DNA from: Donghicola tyrosinivorans
GTDB taxonomy: Bacteria > Pseudomonadota > Alphaproteobacteria > Rhodobacterales > Rhodobacteraceae
DNA: 64,000 nt
NCBI RefSeq assembly: GCF_003003355.1
Contig: NZ_PVTQ01000001.1
Location: forward strand, 434,001-498,000
Direction of reading: 5' to 3'
A program made the position numbers and the translations under genes. Below the pieces are notes generated by a model, which worked only from the letters and a program-made list of their open reading frames with translations, had not been told where the DNA came from and searched no databases. Positions 18,757-27,861 of this stretch are shown piece after piece (position 1 is the stretch's first letter; each line of letters opens with the position of its first letter).

Positions 18757-20864
18757 TATAGCTCACCCCACATGTCGGTTAGCAACTCGTCGTCTAGATC
18801 ATCTCTATCATTGCTGAGCAGCGATTGCCCAAGCAGGGAGCGTCGATCGCGGAGCGACATCGCAAGATCACTGTCTCTCGACGCGCCACTAAGGTTCACA
18901 ACAGTTCCATCCTTGATGTTGCTGTCTTGATGGATCGAAATTATTTCGTTCAGTTTTGCCAGTGATGCTTGGTGAGACTGGACCCATTTATCTGCTCCGA
19001 AATTGTCTTCGCCCATCGCGTGATGGGCATCAGACAGCTGCTTTTCTGTCAAAGCGCGACGACCCTCGATTTGTGTCAGGTGTTTATGATCGCCTTTGAA
19101 AAATACGTTTTCAGTGCAGTTCAAGCAGTCGCCATGCGATTGACATGGCAATAGGGAGTAGTCGTGAACACAGATTCCAAGCTCCGTCGTGAGCGCTGCA
19201 CCGATCTGGGAAGAAAGGAACTCGCTCTTTTCGACAGGCGAATTGACACCGTGTATCCGGCCCGCTTCGAACATGGGGCCGACTGAATCGCCACTATCAA
19301 GGGCTGCACGAATTTGGCTTAACGTTTCTTCAGGCGTAACATGGTCGTATGCCTTGTTCTGCGCGATATGACGGCCGCTCCATTTCGCGATATCGAGCTC
19401 GCTCATGCCACGGATGTGGGCAATGGTGTTTAACCAATGACGGAAAGCATGAGTTGTAATTTTTATCTCTGTTCCGTCTCGCTCAGTGAAGCCCCATCTC
19501 TGGAAAACACTTGGGGTGGTGCCGCTGCGGTGCCCGGAAAGCCATCGATCAAGGGCAATAATGGTGACTTGCTCGACAACGCATGGATATTCCGCCCTTG
19601 TCTTATGAAGTTGATTTCGGTGCAATAACGCTAGGGTTTCCGAGTATTTCTGGTCATTATCGCCGTTAAAATGTGGAAAGTCCCGCGGTAACATACCAAG
19701 GATTTCTTGCGTTAGTTCTGGTAGGTTAAAGCTCGTCGAGCCGTTTTCTTTCTTTGTTTTGATTTTCTTTGCCTTGGCCCATACCGTCGTGCCGTATTTG
19801 GAAGCGGACGGAACAATGGAAGAAAGCGTTCCCTGCGTCAGCCATTCAGAACTGCGCTGCGGTTGTGCCCATTCGGGAAGCCAAATTACACCGGGGTTCA
19901 TTTCATACCATGCAGCTACTGACCTGGCAGTACTGCAAATGCCACGTATCCTATCCACGGCTTCCTTGACAATGGATACCATTTGCGTCGGCACCCACTT
20001 TACCTGTGGAGGATTACCTTTTCCGGGAAAAACTCGGATACCGTAAGCCTCTCTCAGCTCACCGGTTTCTGGGTCTTTTACCTTTTCGAAGACCTCGCAT
20101 TCTAACCGCAGCTGCAAAACTTCATGGGCCCTCAAAGGTATCGAGATGAGGATCGCACTAATTGCCGAGAAGAGCTTGTCTTCGAAAGATTCAGCATTTC
20201 TGAATACATGTGCAAGCGCGTGGAAAGCGTCGACGCTTGGAAGTTTGGCACTCCTTTTCGCGCTTGCTTGCGGCCCCAGGCGCTCATTTTGATCCTTCGG
20301 CTTTCTGATACCATGCTTCCATTGAAAGGGCGCAGCCAGTAGCCTCCTGTTCATGCAAAAGCGATGCACTTGTTGGATGTAGATAGCGAATTGGTAGTGC
20401 CGGGCGGGGCCGACGCCTTTTGCCGCCAATGAAACCGCTTCGTTCAGTACATTGACGTTTAGGAATTCGATCTTTGGCGTCAAACCGAATGACCGAAAGG
20501 CCGCCTCGATAAACTGCAACGCATTCAATCTTTTTATCTCGTTTTCAAACGCAACGGGAGAAGTTGAATGGGTGTATTTCATGTAGGACTTGGCGAAGTC
20601 GCGATAGGGTGAAGGCAGAGGTTCTCCGCTTAATATCTCTTGGTTTCTGCCTTGAACGCGCTCTAGGTTGTAGAAAGCGAACACGCGACGATCGCGGTTC
20701 TGGGCTTTAGTCCGGAACGAGTCACCAACATGCCAGATATCCGAACCCCATTCATCATAGGGGATTAGCGTATCAATCGACTGGCATAGCCTAATGAAAG
20801 CACTTACCCGATCTACTGGATATTCTATGTCAGGGTGGTCAAACCGAACTACGTTGATACTCAA
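18756..20864 (-). CDS. Large tyrosine recombinase (IntB/GmtZ-like)
   Basis: This 702-aa tyrosine recombinase has the Arg I box 'SIPLRAHEVLQLRLE' near residue 240. Box II is 'THAFRHWLNTIAHIRG' (H-x-x-R) near 470, followed by 'KWSGRH' and the nucleophile tyrosine in 'NKAYDHVTPEE'. Downstream is a Cys/His cluster, 'CVHDYSLLPCQSHGDCLNC', which probably binds zinc. The long N-terminal part has no recognised motif. It overlaps tfp by 4 bases. In the intA-tfp-intB-srap family this is the IntB position, and the unusual length (about 700 aa) matches what I recall for IntB and GmtZ. Confidence 0.7.
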   Translation of the reverse strand: MSINVVRFDHPDIEYPVDRVSAFIRLCQSIDTLIPYDEWGSDIWHVGDSFRTKAQNRDRRVFAFYNLERVQGRNQEILSGEPLPSPYRDFAKSYMKYTHSTSPVAFENEIKRLNALQFIEAAFRSFGLTPKIEFLNVNVLNEAVSLAAKGVGPARHYQFAIYIQQVHRFCMNRRLLAAPFQWKHGIRKPKDQNERLGPQASAKRSAKLPSVDAFHALAHVFRNAESFEDKLFSAISAILISIPLRAHEVLQLRLECEVFEKVKDPETGELREAYGIRVFPGKGNPPQVKWVPTQMVSIVKEAVDRIRGICSTARSVAAWYEMNPGVIWLPEWAQPQRSSEWLTQGTLSSIVPSASKYGTTVWAKAKKIKTKKENGSTSFNLPELTQEILGMLPRDFPHFNGDNDQKYSETLALLHRNQLHKTRAEYPCVVEQVTIIALDRWLSGHRSGTTPSVFQRWGFTERDGTEIKITTHAFRHWLNTIAHIRGMSELDIAKWSGRHIAQNKAYDHVTPEETLSQIRAALDSGDSVGPMFEAGRIHGVNSPVEKSEFLSSQIGAALTTELGICVHDYSLLPCQSHGDCLNCTENVFFKGDHKHLTQIEGRRALTEKQLSDAHHAMGEDNFGADKWVQSHQASLAKLNEIISIHQDSNIKDGTVVNLSGASRDSDLAMSLRDRRSLLGQSLLSNDRDDLDDELLTDMWGEL

Positions 20865-22378
20865 TTATCGATGCCTCCGCTGAGCTTCGCCGCATCACAA
20901 AGCTGGATGATTTCGGCAGCCGCCAGGATTGCACGATCTCGGATCGAGTAGATCTTCGCCGATATTCCGTTGTCTTCTAGGCGCTTCCTGTCGGCGATCA
21001 TTGCTTCCATGAAAGCCTCATGGGGACCATCAGTCCAAGGCTGGAAGTGTCGGCAGGTGTAGCAAGCGAAGGGGGCAGCTAGGCCGCAGAAGCTCATCTG
21101 CCCGCAGTTGCCCAAGCGATCGTTGATGTTATCAATGAGAGACCTGTCATAAATCCTGCTTGAGCGATCTTCACCACGCTGTGCTTCTGCTTCAGTCTGT
21201 ACAACCACACCGGCGAAGGCTTGAGCAAGTGGTGCGAGTTCCATTGCTAGATGACGGTCAAGTCGCAAAACCATCGAAGGGCTGGCTTCGTAATAGACTT
21301 CGACGTTCTGTGTGTCCGAGTGATCTAGGAGCTCCGCAACTGTCCATTTGTCCTTACTGTCGTCGACAGCTCTCTGCGCAAGCGTGATCCGGAACCGGCG
21401 AGAGTTGCCTTTCAGTTTACTGACTTTTCCGATAGTGTTGTTTATCAAGACACCAACCTTCTTTGCAGCCATATGGAATGGAAAATCTGGCAAAACGCCA
21501 ATCTCGTCAGCGATGAAAAGCGGCGCTTCACCTGCACTTAACTCGTAGGCTGTGCGCTTGTCAGCATTGGACTTGATGACGTTCTCAAGTAGCTGACCGA
21601 CCTGTTTGCTGCAGTATCGCGACGTGAATAGGTCGCGATGACCCACACCGCGCTGCTTAGCTCTAGGTATACGGATCGCGTAAGTTGCCCCCTCGGATCC
21701 TTCTGAAACGACGAGGTCCTTCTCCTTCAGGGCAGCAATCTGGATGGGGCGGATTCCGTAAGCGAGCAGAAGCCATGATATGGCAAAACGATAAAGGTCG
21801 ATTTTGCCGTCAGCATAGGCTGCATTGAGATCGGACTGGATAGCGTAGAGTTCGAGATCACTGAACGCGCCTGCATTAGGGTCTCGTGTCCTGATCGACG
21901 TTCCCTTGATGTTGCCCCGGATTTTAGAACTTTTAAGATAGTCAATTGCTTCTCTTGAAGTGATCCCGAAACCCAAATTATCCATCTCGACCAACAAGAT
22001 GCGAAGCACGCCAAGCTTCCATTCAGTTTTGTTGTCGAGTGTCACTTTGTAAGAAAATATGTGGTGAAGCTCGATTTGACTGATGCAAGGAATGTTGGGG
22101 TCGGCGATGCAATCTAGAAATCTTTGAAAAGTTGAAAAAAGGTTGCAAGCGTGCGTGAAAGAATAATTTTTTAAGGCAATGATAAAGAATTTTCTAAGTT
22201 TTAGGTCCAATGTGGCGGAAAGGCGCAAAAGTTTCTTGTAATCGAACGATTGTTGACGTGATAGGCCCGAGATCCTCCATACGTTTTCCCGCGGAGAAAA
22301 CTCCACACCGTCTCGCGTAAAAGAACGGTCTGGTAAATCGAATTTTTCTTTTCTTACGGTTATTCTGGGATTTTGCAT
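20861..22378 (-). CDS. Tyrosine-recombinase-fold protein with altered active site (Tfp-like)
   Basis: This 505-aa protein has a recombinase-like core. The first Arg is present ('AYGIRPIQIAALKEKDL'). The H-x-x-R box reads 'RFRITLAQRAV', so the usual His is absent. A His and Tyr follow in 'LLDHSDTQNVEVYYEAS'. A C-terminal Cys cluster ('NCGQMSFCGLAAPFACYTC') again suggests a metal site. This pattern is what 'tyrosine recombinase fold protein' (Tfp) means in strand-biased circularizing elements: needed for recombination but not a canonical enzyme. It starts 19 bases after the intA stop and overlaps intB. Whether it still cuts DNA cannot be told from sequence. Confidence 0.65.
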   Translation of the reverse strand: MQNPRITVRKEKFDLPDRSFTRDGVEFSPRENVWRISGLSRQQSFDYKKLLRLSATLDLKLRKFFIIALKNYSFTHACNLFSTFQRFLDCIADPNIPCISQIELHHIFSYKVTLDNKTEWKLGVLRILLVEMDNLGFGITSREAIDYLKSSKIRGNIKGTSIRTRDPNAGAFSDLELYAIQSDLNAAYADGKIDLYRFAISWLLLAYGIRPIQIAALKEKDLVVSEGSEGATYAIRIPRAKQRGVGHRDLFTSRYCSKQVGQLLENVIKSNADKRTAYELSAGEAPLFIADEIGVLPDFPFHMAAKKVGVLINNTIGKVSKLKGNSRRFRITLAQRAVDDSKDKWTVAELLDHSDTQNVEVYYEASPSMVLRLDRHLAMELAPLAQAFAGVVVQTEAEAQRGEDRSSRIYDRSLIDNINDRLGNCGQMSFCGLAAPFACYTCRHFQPWTDGPHEAFMEAMIADRKRLEDNGISAKIYSIRDRAILAAAEIIQLCDAAKLSGGIDN

Positions 22379-22397
22379 GGGCGTACTACTTTATGTT

Positions 22398-23663
22398 CTA
22401 GTCTTTAATTAGTCCGTCTTGCATCTTTTTTAAGAATTCATTAGATCGTTTTCTGACAGTTCGACGCAAATATATTCCTGCCGTCTCATCACTGCTCCAC
22501 CCCATAAGACGTTTACGCCATTTGATCTCTTCTTCTGGGCTAATATTGCTTTTGCTATCTATGAGGTTTGAAAACGCGTCATTCCAAGAATGGCGTAGTA
22601 AGTGCGGCGACAGATTGTCGGGTATACCATCAACTCGTCCACGGAGGGCTTGAAATATCTTGTTGATACTCGATAACGACATCGGGGCTCCGCTTGGCGT
22701 CGAGGTGATCAAGAAGGGGTGCTTCTTGGCCTCCTGGAGCTTCGAGCGGTGTCTCACTACCCATTCATGAACTAGTTCTGATGTTCGATTGCTAATGGGC
22801 AGTACACGAGCGGAAGTTTTGTTCGCGGGCTTTTCAGTCCTCGGATCGTTAATATCATCCGGACGCCTGTGTATCGTGACGGTTCCATTTTTGTCAGTTA
22901 TCGAGCAGTCTAGGACATAGATGTTCAAAAGCTCACTTCTACGTATTCCCAACTCTGCAAATAAGCGGAAAATCAAGTGATTTCTAAGGCGAACATTCTT
23001 GCTAAATGGGTTGTCAGGGTGGTCAGGCGCAGTGATGGTCAACAATTCTTTGACTATCTCAGGATCAACTCCCTCTTTGAGATCCAGCTGATGTATCGCA
23101 CCTCCTCTTATGGCCTTGATATGCCTATCAAGTATTGAGAAGCAGGCGTTACGTCTGTCATTATAAAGTAGCCATTTGGAGTCCCAGCTCTGGAGTGTCG
23201 AAAGTTGATCAGCACTCAAGAATTCGAGAAAATTACGGATATTAGATAATCGATCACGCTTCAATCCGGGCTTAACAACTCTGCTTCGATAACACGTTTT
23301 AACGGCTTGACGATCAACATCGACACGCCACTTTAAACTACTTGCAAGAAGATCCTGCAAATGCCCTTCGCAAAACCCAACTAAATCGATAATCTCTGAC
23401 AAGGTGAGGAATTCACCTTCTCTAATCCTTTGGTCGATATCAACCTTCCGACTGTCAGCCCAAATAAATAGGACCATTAAGGATCTGAGTTCATTAAACA
23501 GGGTATTGGGCTGCATACCCAAAGTACGTCGTGCCGCTATGGACCAGAAGGTAACCGACTGGATAGGGAGACCTGAAGAACGTCTAAAAAGTAGGGGTAG
23601 TCTTTCGCCGTTTGCAAGTTTTGACCAACGAATAACAAGGTAGTTTCTCTCGTTAGTTTCCAA
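22398..23663 (-). CDS. Tyrosine recombinase IntA-like, first gene of the mobile-element core
   Basis: This 421-aa integrase has a complete active site: Arg in 'FAELGIRRSELLNI', H354 and R357 in 'PHLLRHSW', Trp in 'LMGWSSDETAG' and the nucleophile Y398 in 'GIYLRRTV'. An N-terminal core-binding part precedes it. The only usable start at this end is TTG 23663; the next in-frame Met is residue 51. The TTG follows immediately after the T-tract of a strong hairpin, with no ribosome binding site, so expression from the integrated state should be low. It is the gene closest to ssb and marks the right end of the BREX-carrying element. Confidence 0.75.
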   Translation of the reverse strand: METNERNYLVIRWSKLANGERLPLLFRRSSGLPIQSVTFWSIAARRTLGMQPNTLFNELRSLMVLFIWADSRKVDIDQRIREGEFLTLSEIIDLVGFCEGHLQDLLASSLKWRVDVDRQAVKTCYRSRVVKPGLKRDRLSNIRNFLEFLSADQLSTLQSWDSKWLLYNDRRNACFSILDRHIKAIRGGAIHQLDLKEGVDPEIVKELLTITAPDHPDNPFSKNVRLRNHLIFRLFAELGIRRSELLNIYVLDCSITDKNGTVTIHRRPDDINDPRTEKPANKTSARVLPISNRTSELVHEWVVRHRSKLQEAKKHPFLITSTPSGAPMSLSSINKIFQALRGRVDGIPDNLSPHLLRHSWNDAFSNLIDSKSNISPEEEIKWRKRLMGWSSDETAGIYLRRTVRKRSNEFLKKMQDGLIKD

Positions 23664-23718
23664 AATAAAAAACTCCCCGCTACTGAGCGCGATGTTGCTA
23701 TGCGCAGTTGCGGGGAGT
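23661..23718 (-). terminator. Rho-independent terminator between ssb and intA
   Basis: Read on the - strand, ACTCCCCGC (23718-23710) pairs with GCGGGGAGT (23680-23672). A second imperfect inner pairing (ACTGCGCA with GCGCTCAGT) adds to the stem, and TTTTTTATTTT follows. It ends ssb transcription just before intA. The same imperfect inverted repeat could also be a recombinase core site; both roles are compatible. Confidence 0.75.
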
Positions 23719-23785
23719 CAATCATTATTTTATTAGAAATCTAGCACTTAGGTCATTTAGTTTACAAAGTGCGAGATGTTCCTTG

Positions 23786-24295
23786 CTAGAACGGGATTTC
23801 GTCGTCCAGATCACGGCCACCGCCGCCGCCACCATAGCTGCCGCCGTTGTCGGACGGGCCGCTGTCGTAGCCGCCGCCGTAACCGCCACCGCCGCCTTGA
23901 CCGCCGCCGTAGTTGCCGCCACCGCCGCCTTGGCCACCTTCACCGCGTCCGTCCAGCATGGTCAACTCGCCGCGGTAGGGACGCAGGACAACCTCGGTCG
24001 AGTAGCGGTCCTGACCGGACTGGTCCTGCCACTTGCGGGTCTCCAACTGGCCTTCGATATAGACCTTGCTGCCCTTGCGCAGATATTGCTCGGCCAGACG
24101 AACCAGCGGCTCCGAGAAGATCGCGACGGTGTGCCATTCGGTGCGCTCTTTACGCTCGCCGGTGTTGCGGTCTTTCCAGTTTTCACTGGTCGCAATGCGC
24201 AGGTTTGCCACCTTGCCGCCGTTCTGGAAGCTGCGGACCTCGGGGTCGCGACCCAGATTGCCCACCAGAATAACCTTGTTCACGGATCCGGCCAT
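23786..24295 (-). CDS. ssb: Single-stranded DNA-binding protein
   Basis: This 169-aa SSB has an N-terminal OB fold ('[19 protein letters not shown]', 'WHTVAIFSE', '[16 protein letters not shown]') to about residue 112. A Gly-rich linker follows (about 118-160), then the acidic tip DDEIPF that recruits repair and replication proteins. It coats single-stranded DNA in replication, recombination and repair. The conserved tip sits at the junction with the accessory island, so an element inserting here must leave the last codons intact; they are. No alphaproteobacterial LexA box (GTTC-N7-GTTC) was found upstream. Confidence 0.97.
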   Translation of the reverse strand: MAGSVNKVILVGNLGRDPEVRSFQNGGKVANLRIATSENWKDRNTGERKERTEWHTVAIFSEPLVRLAEQYLRKGSKVYIEGQLETRKWQDQSGQDRYSTEVVLRPYRGELTMLDGRGEGGQGGGGGNYGGGQGGGGGYGGGYDSGPSDNGGSYGGGGGGRDLDDEIPF

Positions 24296-24453
24296 GGTGT
24301 TCCTTTCGATTCTCTGTTCGTGTCCAATTTGACAGCAGGCTTACACAAAGCTCACCTGATGCGCGAGGGGGGCATGGGGGCGCGGCGTCGCAACGGGTTG
24401 GAAAATTCCCCCGCCACCGTTATGGTCCCCGCAGATTTACCCGAGGGTGTACG

Positions 24454-25044
24454 ATGCGACAGCTAGTTTTTATTGGGACAATCACATTTTTCAGCGCGGC
24501 AATTGCCGCACCAGCCATGGCCGATATGGCCTCGTCTAAATCGCGGATGGCAATGTTTACGTCGCAGACAGGGGTTCTGGATCGGCGGGCGGCTGTACAA
24601 TACAATGACTCGGTCCGGCTTCAGCCGACACCGCTTGTGACGCCCACCAAGTGGGACAATCCGACCTATTCGGGCAAATACAAAGGCCAGTACCTTGCCA
24701 TGGCGCGCGCGGCAGCACGCAAGCATGGGGTGCCTGAGGATTTGTTCGCCCGTTTGGTCCAGCGAGAATCCGGCTGGAACCCCGGTGCGGTGTCTCATAA
24801 GGGCGCGTTGGGGTTGGCGCAGTTGATGCCGTCCACCGCGCAGCTTTTGGGCGTGGACCCGAAAGACCCCAAGCAAAACCTTGAAGGCGGCGCCCGCTAT
24901 CTGGCCGAGCAATACCGAGAGTTCAACGATTGGCGTCTGGCTCTTGCTGCCTATAACGCAGGCCCGCAGGCAGTGAAAAAGCACAACGGCGTGCCCCCCT
25001 ATGAGGAAACACGCGCCTATGTGACGGCCATTCTGGGCAAGTAA
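24454..25044 (+). CDS. Lytic transglycosylase, SLT family
   Basis: This 196-aa exported protein has a signal peptide (residues 1-23, ending APAMA). A soluble lytic transglycosylase domain runs from about 80 to the end: '[23 protein letters not shown]' with the catalytic Glu in 'QRESGW', then '[13 protein letters not shown]' and '[12 protein letters not shown]'. It cleaves peptidoglycan glycan strands in the periplasm. It is transcribed divergently from ssb across a 158-base gap that should hold both promoters. It is short, with one catalytic domain and no LysM. Confidence 0.9.
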   Translation: MRQLVFIGTITFFSAAIAAPAMADMASSKSRMAMFTSQTGVLDRRAAVQYNDSVRLQPTPLVTPTKWDNPTYSGKYKGQYLAMARAAARKHGVPEDLFARLVQRESGWNPGAVSHKGALGLAQLMPSTAQLLGVDPKDPKQNLEGGARYLAEQYREFNDWRLALAAYNAGPQAVKKHNGVPPYEETRAYVTAILGK

Positions 25045-25055
25045 CGGGCTGTATC

Positions 25056-25075
25056 AGGCGGGTTAATCCGCCTTT
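25056..25075. terminator. Short hairpin between convergent genes
   Basis: AGGCGG (25056-25061) pairs with CCGCCT (25068-25073) followed by TT on the + strand. The loop contains the stop codon of the substrate-binding protein on the other strand. It is a weak candidate terminator for the transglycosylase. Confidence 0.4.
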
Positions 25076-26754
25076 GCTGGTTGATTATCCGTCTCGATCA
25101 GCGACCAGCGGTCGTGGTGGTGTTCCAGCGCCTGATGGGCGCGGGCACCAAGGACATTTGCCCGCGCATGGCGGAATACGGATCGCCAGAAGGGCTGGAT
25201 GATCGTTCCGTCCTCTTGCAGGAAGGCTTGGATCTTGGCGACGATGGCGCGCCGTGCCTCGGTGTCCGGTGTTTGCAGCGCCTGCTGGATCAGCCCGTCA
25301 AGGACAGGGCTTTTGATACCGGTCTCGTTCCACGCTCCGTCAGAGGTATAGGCCAGACTGAGTATTTGAACTGCAAGAGGCCGCGCCGTCCATTGGGTGC
25401 AAGACAAGGCATGGGTGCGCCAGCTGTCCCAGAACATCGGTCCGTGCAGCAGTTTGCGCGTCACATTGATGCCCGCATCGCGCATCTGCACCGCAATCGC
25501 ATCGCCCGAGGCGCGGTTCCAGTCATCGTCTAGTGTGACCAGTTCAAACGTCGCGGCACTCGCGCCCGCCTCAGCCAGTAGATCGCGGGCGACCTGCGGA
25601 TCGCGGGGGGCAGGGGGCATGGGCGTGTATTCGGGCTGGATTGGTGCCACATGGTGGTTCTCGCCCACCACTCCGCGATTGCGATAGCCCAGTTCCAGCA
25701 CGATCCCGTTGTCCACGGCCCGTTGCAGCGCCTTGCGCACCCGCACATTGGCAAACAGCGGCACGCCGTTCACCATCTGGTTGCGATTGGCGCGGCAGAT
25801 CAGGGTCGAGGCTGTCTGGACCTCGGACCGCTTTAACCCCAGCGCGTCGAAGGTCTCGATAAAATCTGCGCTGCTCTCATGGACCATGTCGATCAGCCCT
25901 TCCTTGAAGGCTTTGACCGAGGCCGCAGGGTCGGTGCCAAAGTCCAGATACTCGATCCGGTCCAGCGCGACGTCGCCGCCCCACCAACCGGGGCGGCGCT
26001 TGAGAACGGCCCGCTTGCCGACCTCTAGTGCGGCCAGCGTGTAGGGGCCGGTCCCGATTGGATTGGCGCTAAGGCTCGCGCCGGTTTTGTCAAAACTGGG
26101 ATGGACGATCAGAGCGGGATAGTCGGTCAGATTGGCAATCAGGGCTGTATCTGGAAAGGCAAGACGCAGTGTCATGCGATGGGCGCTTTCCAATCGGATC
26201 GCGCCATCCTGTAGTTTTCCGGTCTGCTTGTTTCTCAAGGCGGCCATTCGCACCGCCATCGAGTTGCCCTCGACAGTCGGATCGCACCAGCGCTCGAAAT
26301 TGTAGGCCAAATCTTCAACTATAAGTTGATCCCCGTTCGACCAACTTACACCTTCCCGCAGGTTGAAGGCGTATTGGGTGGCATCGTCGTTGACCTCCCA
26401 GCTTTCCAGCAGCCAAGGCTCAAAGGTGTAGTCGCTGCGCCAGCGGACAAGGTTTTCGCAGATACCCCGCGCGATGTTTCCCTTTTCGGACCAGTCGAAC
26501 AGGCGCGGATCATCGACGGCCAGAACGCGCATCTGGCAGCGCAGGGTTGTTTCTTTCGGAAGGTCAGGGAGGCCCTCTTGCGCCTCGGCAGGTACGGGCA
26601 GGCCGATCAGGCCATAGGCCATGGCCGTGCTTGCCCCGAAGGTCGAGGCCAACGCCAGAAACTCACGCCTCTCCAACCGTCCTTCCGTGCAATCGCGGAC
26701 CAGCGCGGGAATCACGGGGTGCAGGGCCGAGGGGGCGCGTTTGTCTTTGCGCAT
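25063..26754 (-). CDS. ABC transporter substrate-binding protein, family 5 (peptide/opine type), Tat-exported
   Basis: This 563-aa SBP_bac_5 protein begins with a twin-arginine-type leader ('RLERREFLALASTFGAST'), so it is probably folded before export. The mature part has the usual landmarks: 'ENLVRWRSDYTFEPWLLESWEV', 'YAFNLREGVSWSNGDQL', 'NPIGTGPYTL' and 'VRKALQRAVDN'. It captures peptides or related solutes for an ABC importer. I chose ATG 26754 because it has a GGAGAG ribosome binding site; an upstream start would add 39 residues without leader character. No permease or ATPase genes are adjacent, so it is an orphan binding protein. The substrate is unknown. Confidence 0.88.
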   Translation of the reverse strand: MRKDKRAPSALHPVIPALVRDCTEGRLERREFLALASTFGASTAMAYGLIGLPVPAEAQEGLPDLPKETTLRCQMRVLAVDDPRLFDWSEKGNIARGICENLVRWRSDYTFEPWLLESWEVNDDATQYAFNLREGVSWSNGDQLIVEDLAYNFERWCDPTVEGNSMAVRMAALRNKQTGKLQDGAIRLESAHRMTLRLAFPDTALIANLTDYPALIVHPSFDKTGASLSANPIGTGPYTLAALEVGKRAVLKRRPGWWGGDVALDRIEYLDFGTDPAASVKAFKEGLIDMVHESSADFIETFDALGLKRSEVQTASTLICRANRNQMVNGVPLFANVRVRKALQRAVDNGIVLELGYRNRGVVGENHHVAPIQPEYTPMPPAPRDPQVARDLLAEAGASAATFELVTLDDDWNRASGDAIAVQMRDAGINVTRKLLHGPMFWDSWRTHALSCTQWTARPLAVQILSLAYTSDGAWNETGIKSPVLDGLIQQALQTPDTEARRAIVAKIQAFLQEDGTIIQPFWRSVFRHARANVLGARAHQALEHHHDRWSLIETDNQPAKAD

Positions 26755-26931
26755 TGAGCTCTCCGGTAGGCAAATGGGCGGCACCGGAGAATGCGCAAAA
26801 GCGACGCGCGGGTCCGGATCTATTTCTGGAATAGCACACGTCGCCGGACCAAAGGTCAACTGCCCGACCATCTTTGGTGTGTAAAATCACTGTGCAGATT
26901 GCAGTGCGGTTGGCCTAGTCGAGGTGCCGCG

Positions 26932-27786
26932 CTAGGCCGCTTCGCGGAACTTTTGCCGGAAACTGTCCGGCGAGATGCCGCTTTGATTCAGGAACAATTC
27001 GGCAAAGCTGGTTTCCGAGCCATACCCTAAAGTTTCGGCAACTTTGCATATTTCCACGTCGGATTCAGCCAAACGCTCGCATGCGCACAGATGTTTCCGG
27101 TTTTTCAGGATGGTCTCGGCGTTTTGTTCGGCGTTGGTCAGGCAGATCTGATCCAGCTTTTCCGTCGAGATCCCCAAGACATCGGCATAATCTGCCACGG
27201 TCTTGTCCGTGCAGTGGTCGGTTTCAACCATACGGCTGTAGGCGCGGATCAGTTGAACATCGTTTTCCTGCAGGCGCGGATCGCACTGGGGGTCTTCGAT
27301 CATCTGGCGCGACAGCCAGACCGAAATCAGTCCCAACAGACAAGCCGAGGCCCGTTCATGTCCGTTGCTCTTGCGCTCTTGCTCGGCGACGAGGGCATCG
27401 ACAAAGCTGGTCATCTCGCACTGAGCCACGGTGTTGCGGATGCGCATGTGGACCGGATCGACGGGCAGCTCCACGTCCAGAACCGGCGCGATGCGGATTA
27501 CAGTGCCGAACAACTGGCCGCTGGTTTCAAAGCGCACCATGGTGCCAGCGGGCACCAGAATGGCGTTATGGGCCCCGAAACCACTGCGCAGACCACCAAG
27601 GATCATGCGGCCCTGACCGCGGGTGATCCAAATCAGCAGGTGGTCGTTGTAGCCGCGCAAAGCGTTCCGTTTCCACTCAGGTCCCTGAGTGAACTGGTTC
27701 AGCGTCGAGGTGCGGATCGGCTCGCTTCCGTCTGCAAGCGTCCAGCCACCGGCCTTCATGGGGTTATAAAGCAATGCCCTGTTCAT
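26932..27786 (-). CDS. AraC-family transcriptional regulator
   Basis: This protein of about 284 aa has an N-terminal cupin-like effector part resembling AraC_binding_2 and a C-terminal double helix-turn-helix ('RLAESDVEICKVAETLGYGS', 'SFAELFLNQSGISPDSFRQKF'). The frame extends upstream to a TTG at 27828; I prefer ATG 27786, but neither start has a good ribosome binding site. The neighbouring substrate-binding protein gene lies downstream on the same strand, 177 bases away, and is a plausible target. The ligand is unknown. Confidence 0.85.
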   Translation of the reverse strand: MNRALLYNPMKAGGWTLADGSEPIRTSTLNQFTQGPEWKRNALRGYNDHLLIWITRGQGRMILGGLRSGFGAHNAILVPAGTMVRFETSGQLFGTVIRIAPVLDVELPVDPVHMRIRNTVAQCEMTSFVDALVAEQERKSNGHERASACLLGLISVWLSRQMIEDPQCDPRLQENDVQLIRAYSRMVETDHCTDKTVADYADVLGISTEKLDQICLTNAEQNAETILKNRKHLCACERLAESDVEICKVAETLGYGSETSFAELFLNQSGISPDSFRQKFREAA

Positions 27787-27861
27787 AGGGATATCTGTAA
27801 CACCAAATGGGGAGGTGTATGTAAACAAAAAGACGGTCGAAAAGTTAACAAACCGGCAGAT

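Larger units (their letters stand above)
1..23785. mobile_element. BREX-carrying integrative element inserted behind ssb (left end outside window)
   Basis: The BREX operon, IS cluster and four-gene recombinase operon form one accessory block that stops at the ssb stop codon (23786). The last 120 bases before ssb are AT-rich, unlike the chromosome. An intA-tfp-intB-srap type core at one end, with cargo behind it, is the known layout of strand-biased circularizing integrative elements. The exact att site is not resolved because the other end is not in the window. The alternative is an unrelated defence island that happens to abut a recombinase operon. Confidence 0.55.

Noticed and set aside
18340-23663. 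Tn554-type TnpABC transposon or a RIT recombinase trio
   Set aside because: Three recombinase-fold genes suggest these, but a fourth small gene, the 702-aa third member and the altered second member fit the intA-tfp-intB-srap pattern better.
24296-24330. GTTC repeats upstream of ssb as a LexA box
   Set aside because: The alphaproteobacterial box needs GTTC-N7-GTTC; here the spacing is wrong on both strands.
23808-24466. Two overlapping + strand frames across ssb
   Set aside because: They arise from the Gly-rich linker and antisense codons of ssb and show only low-complexity or basic protein sequence.
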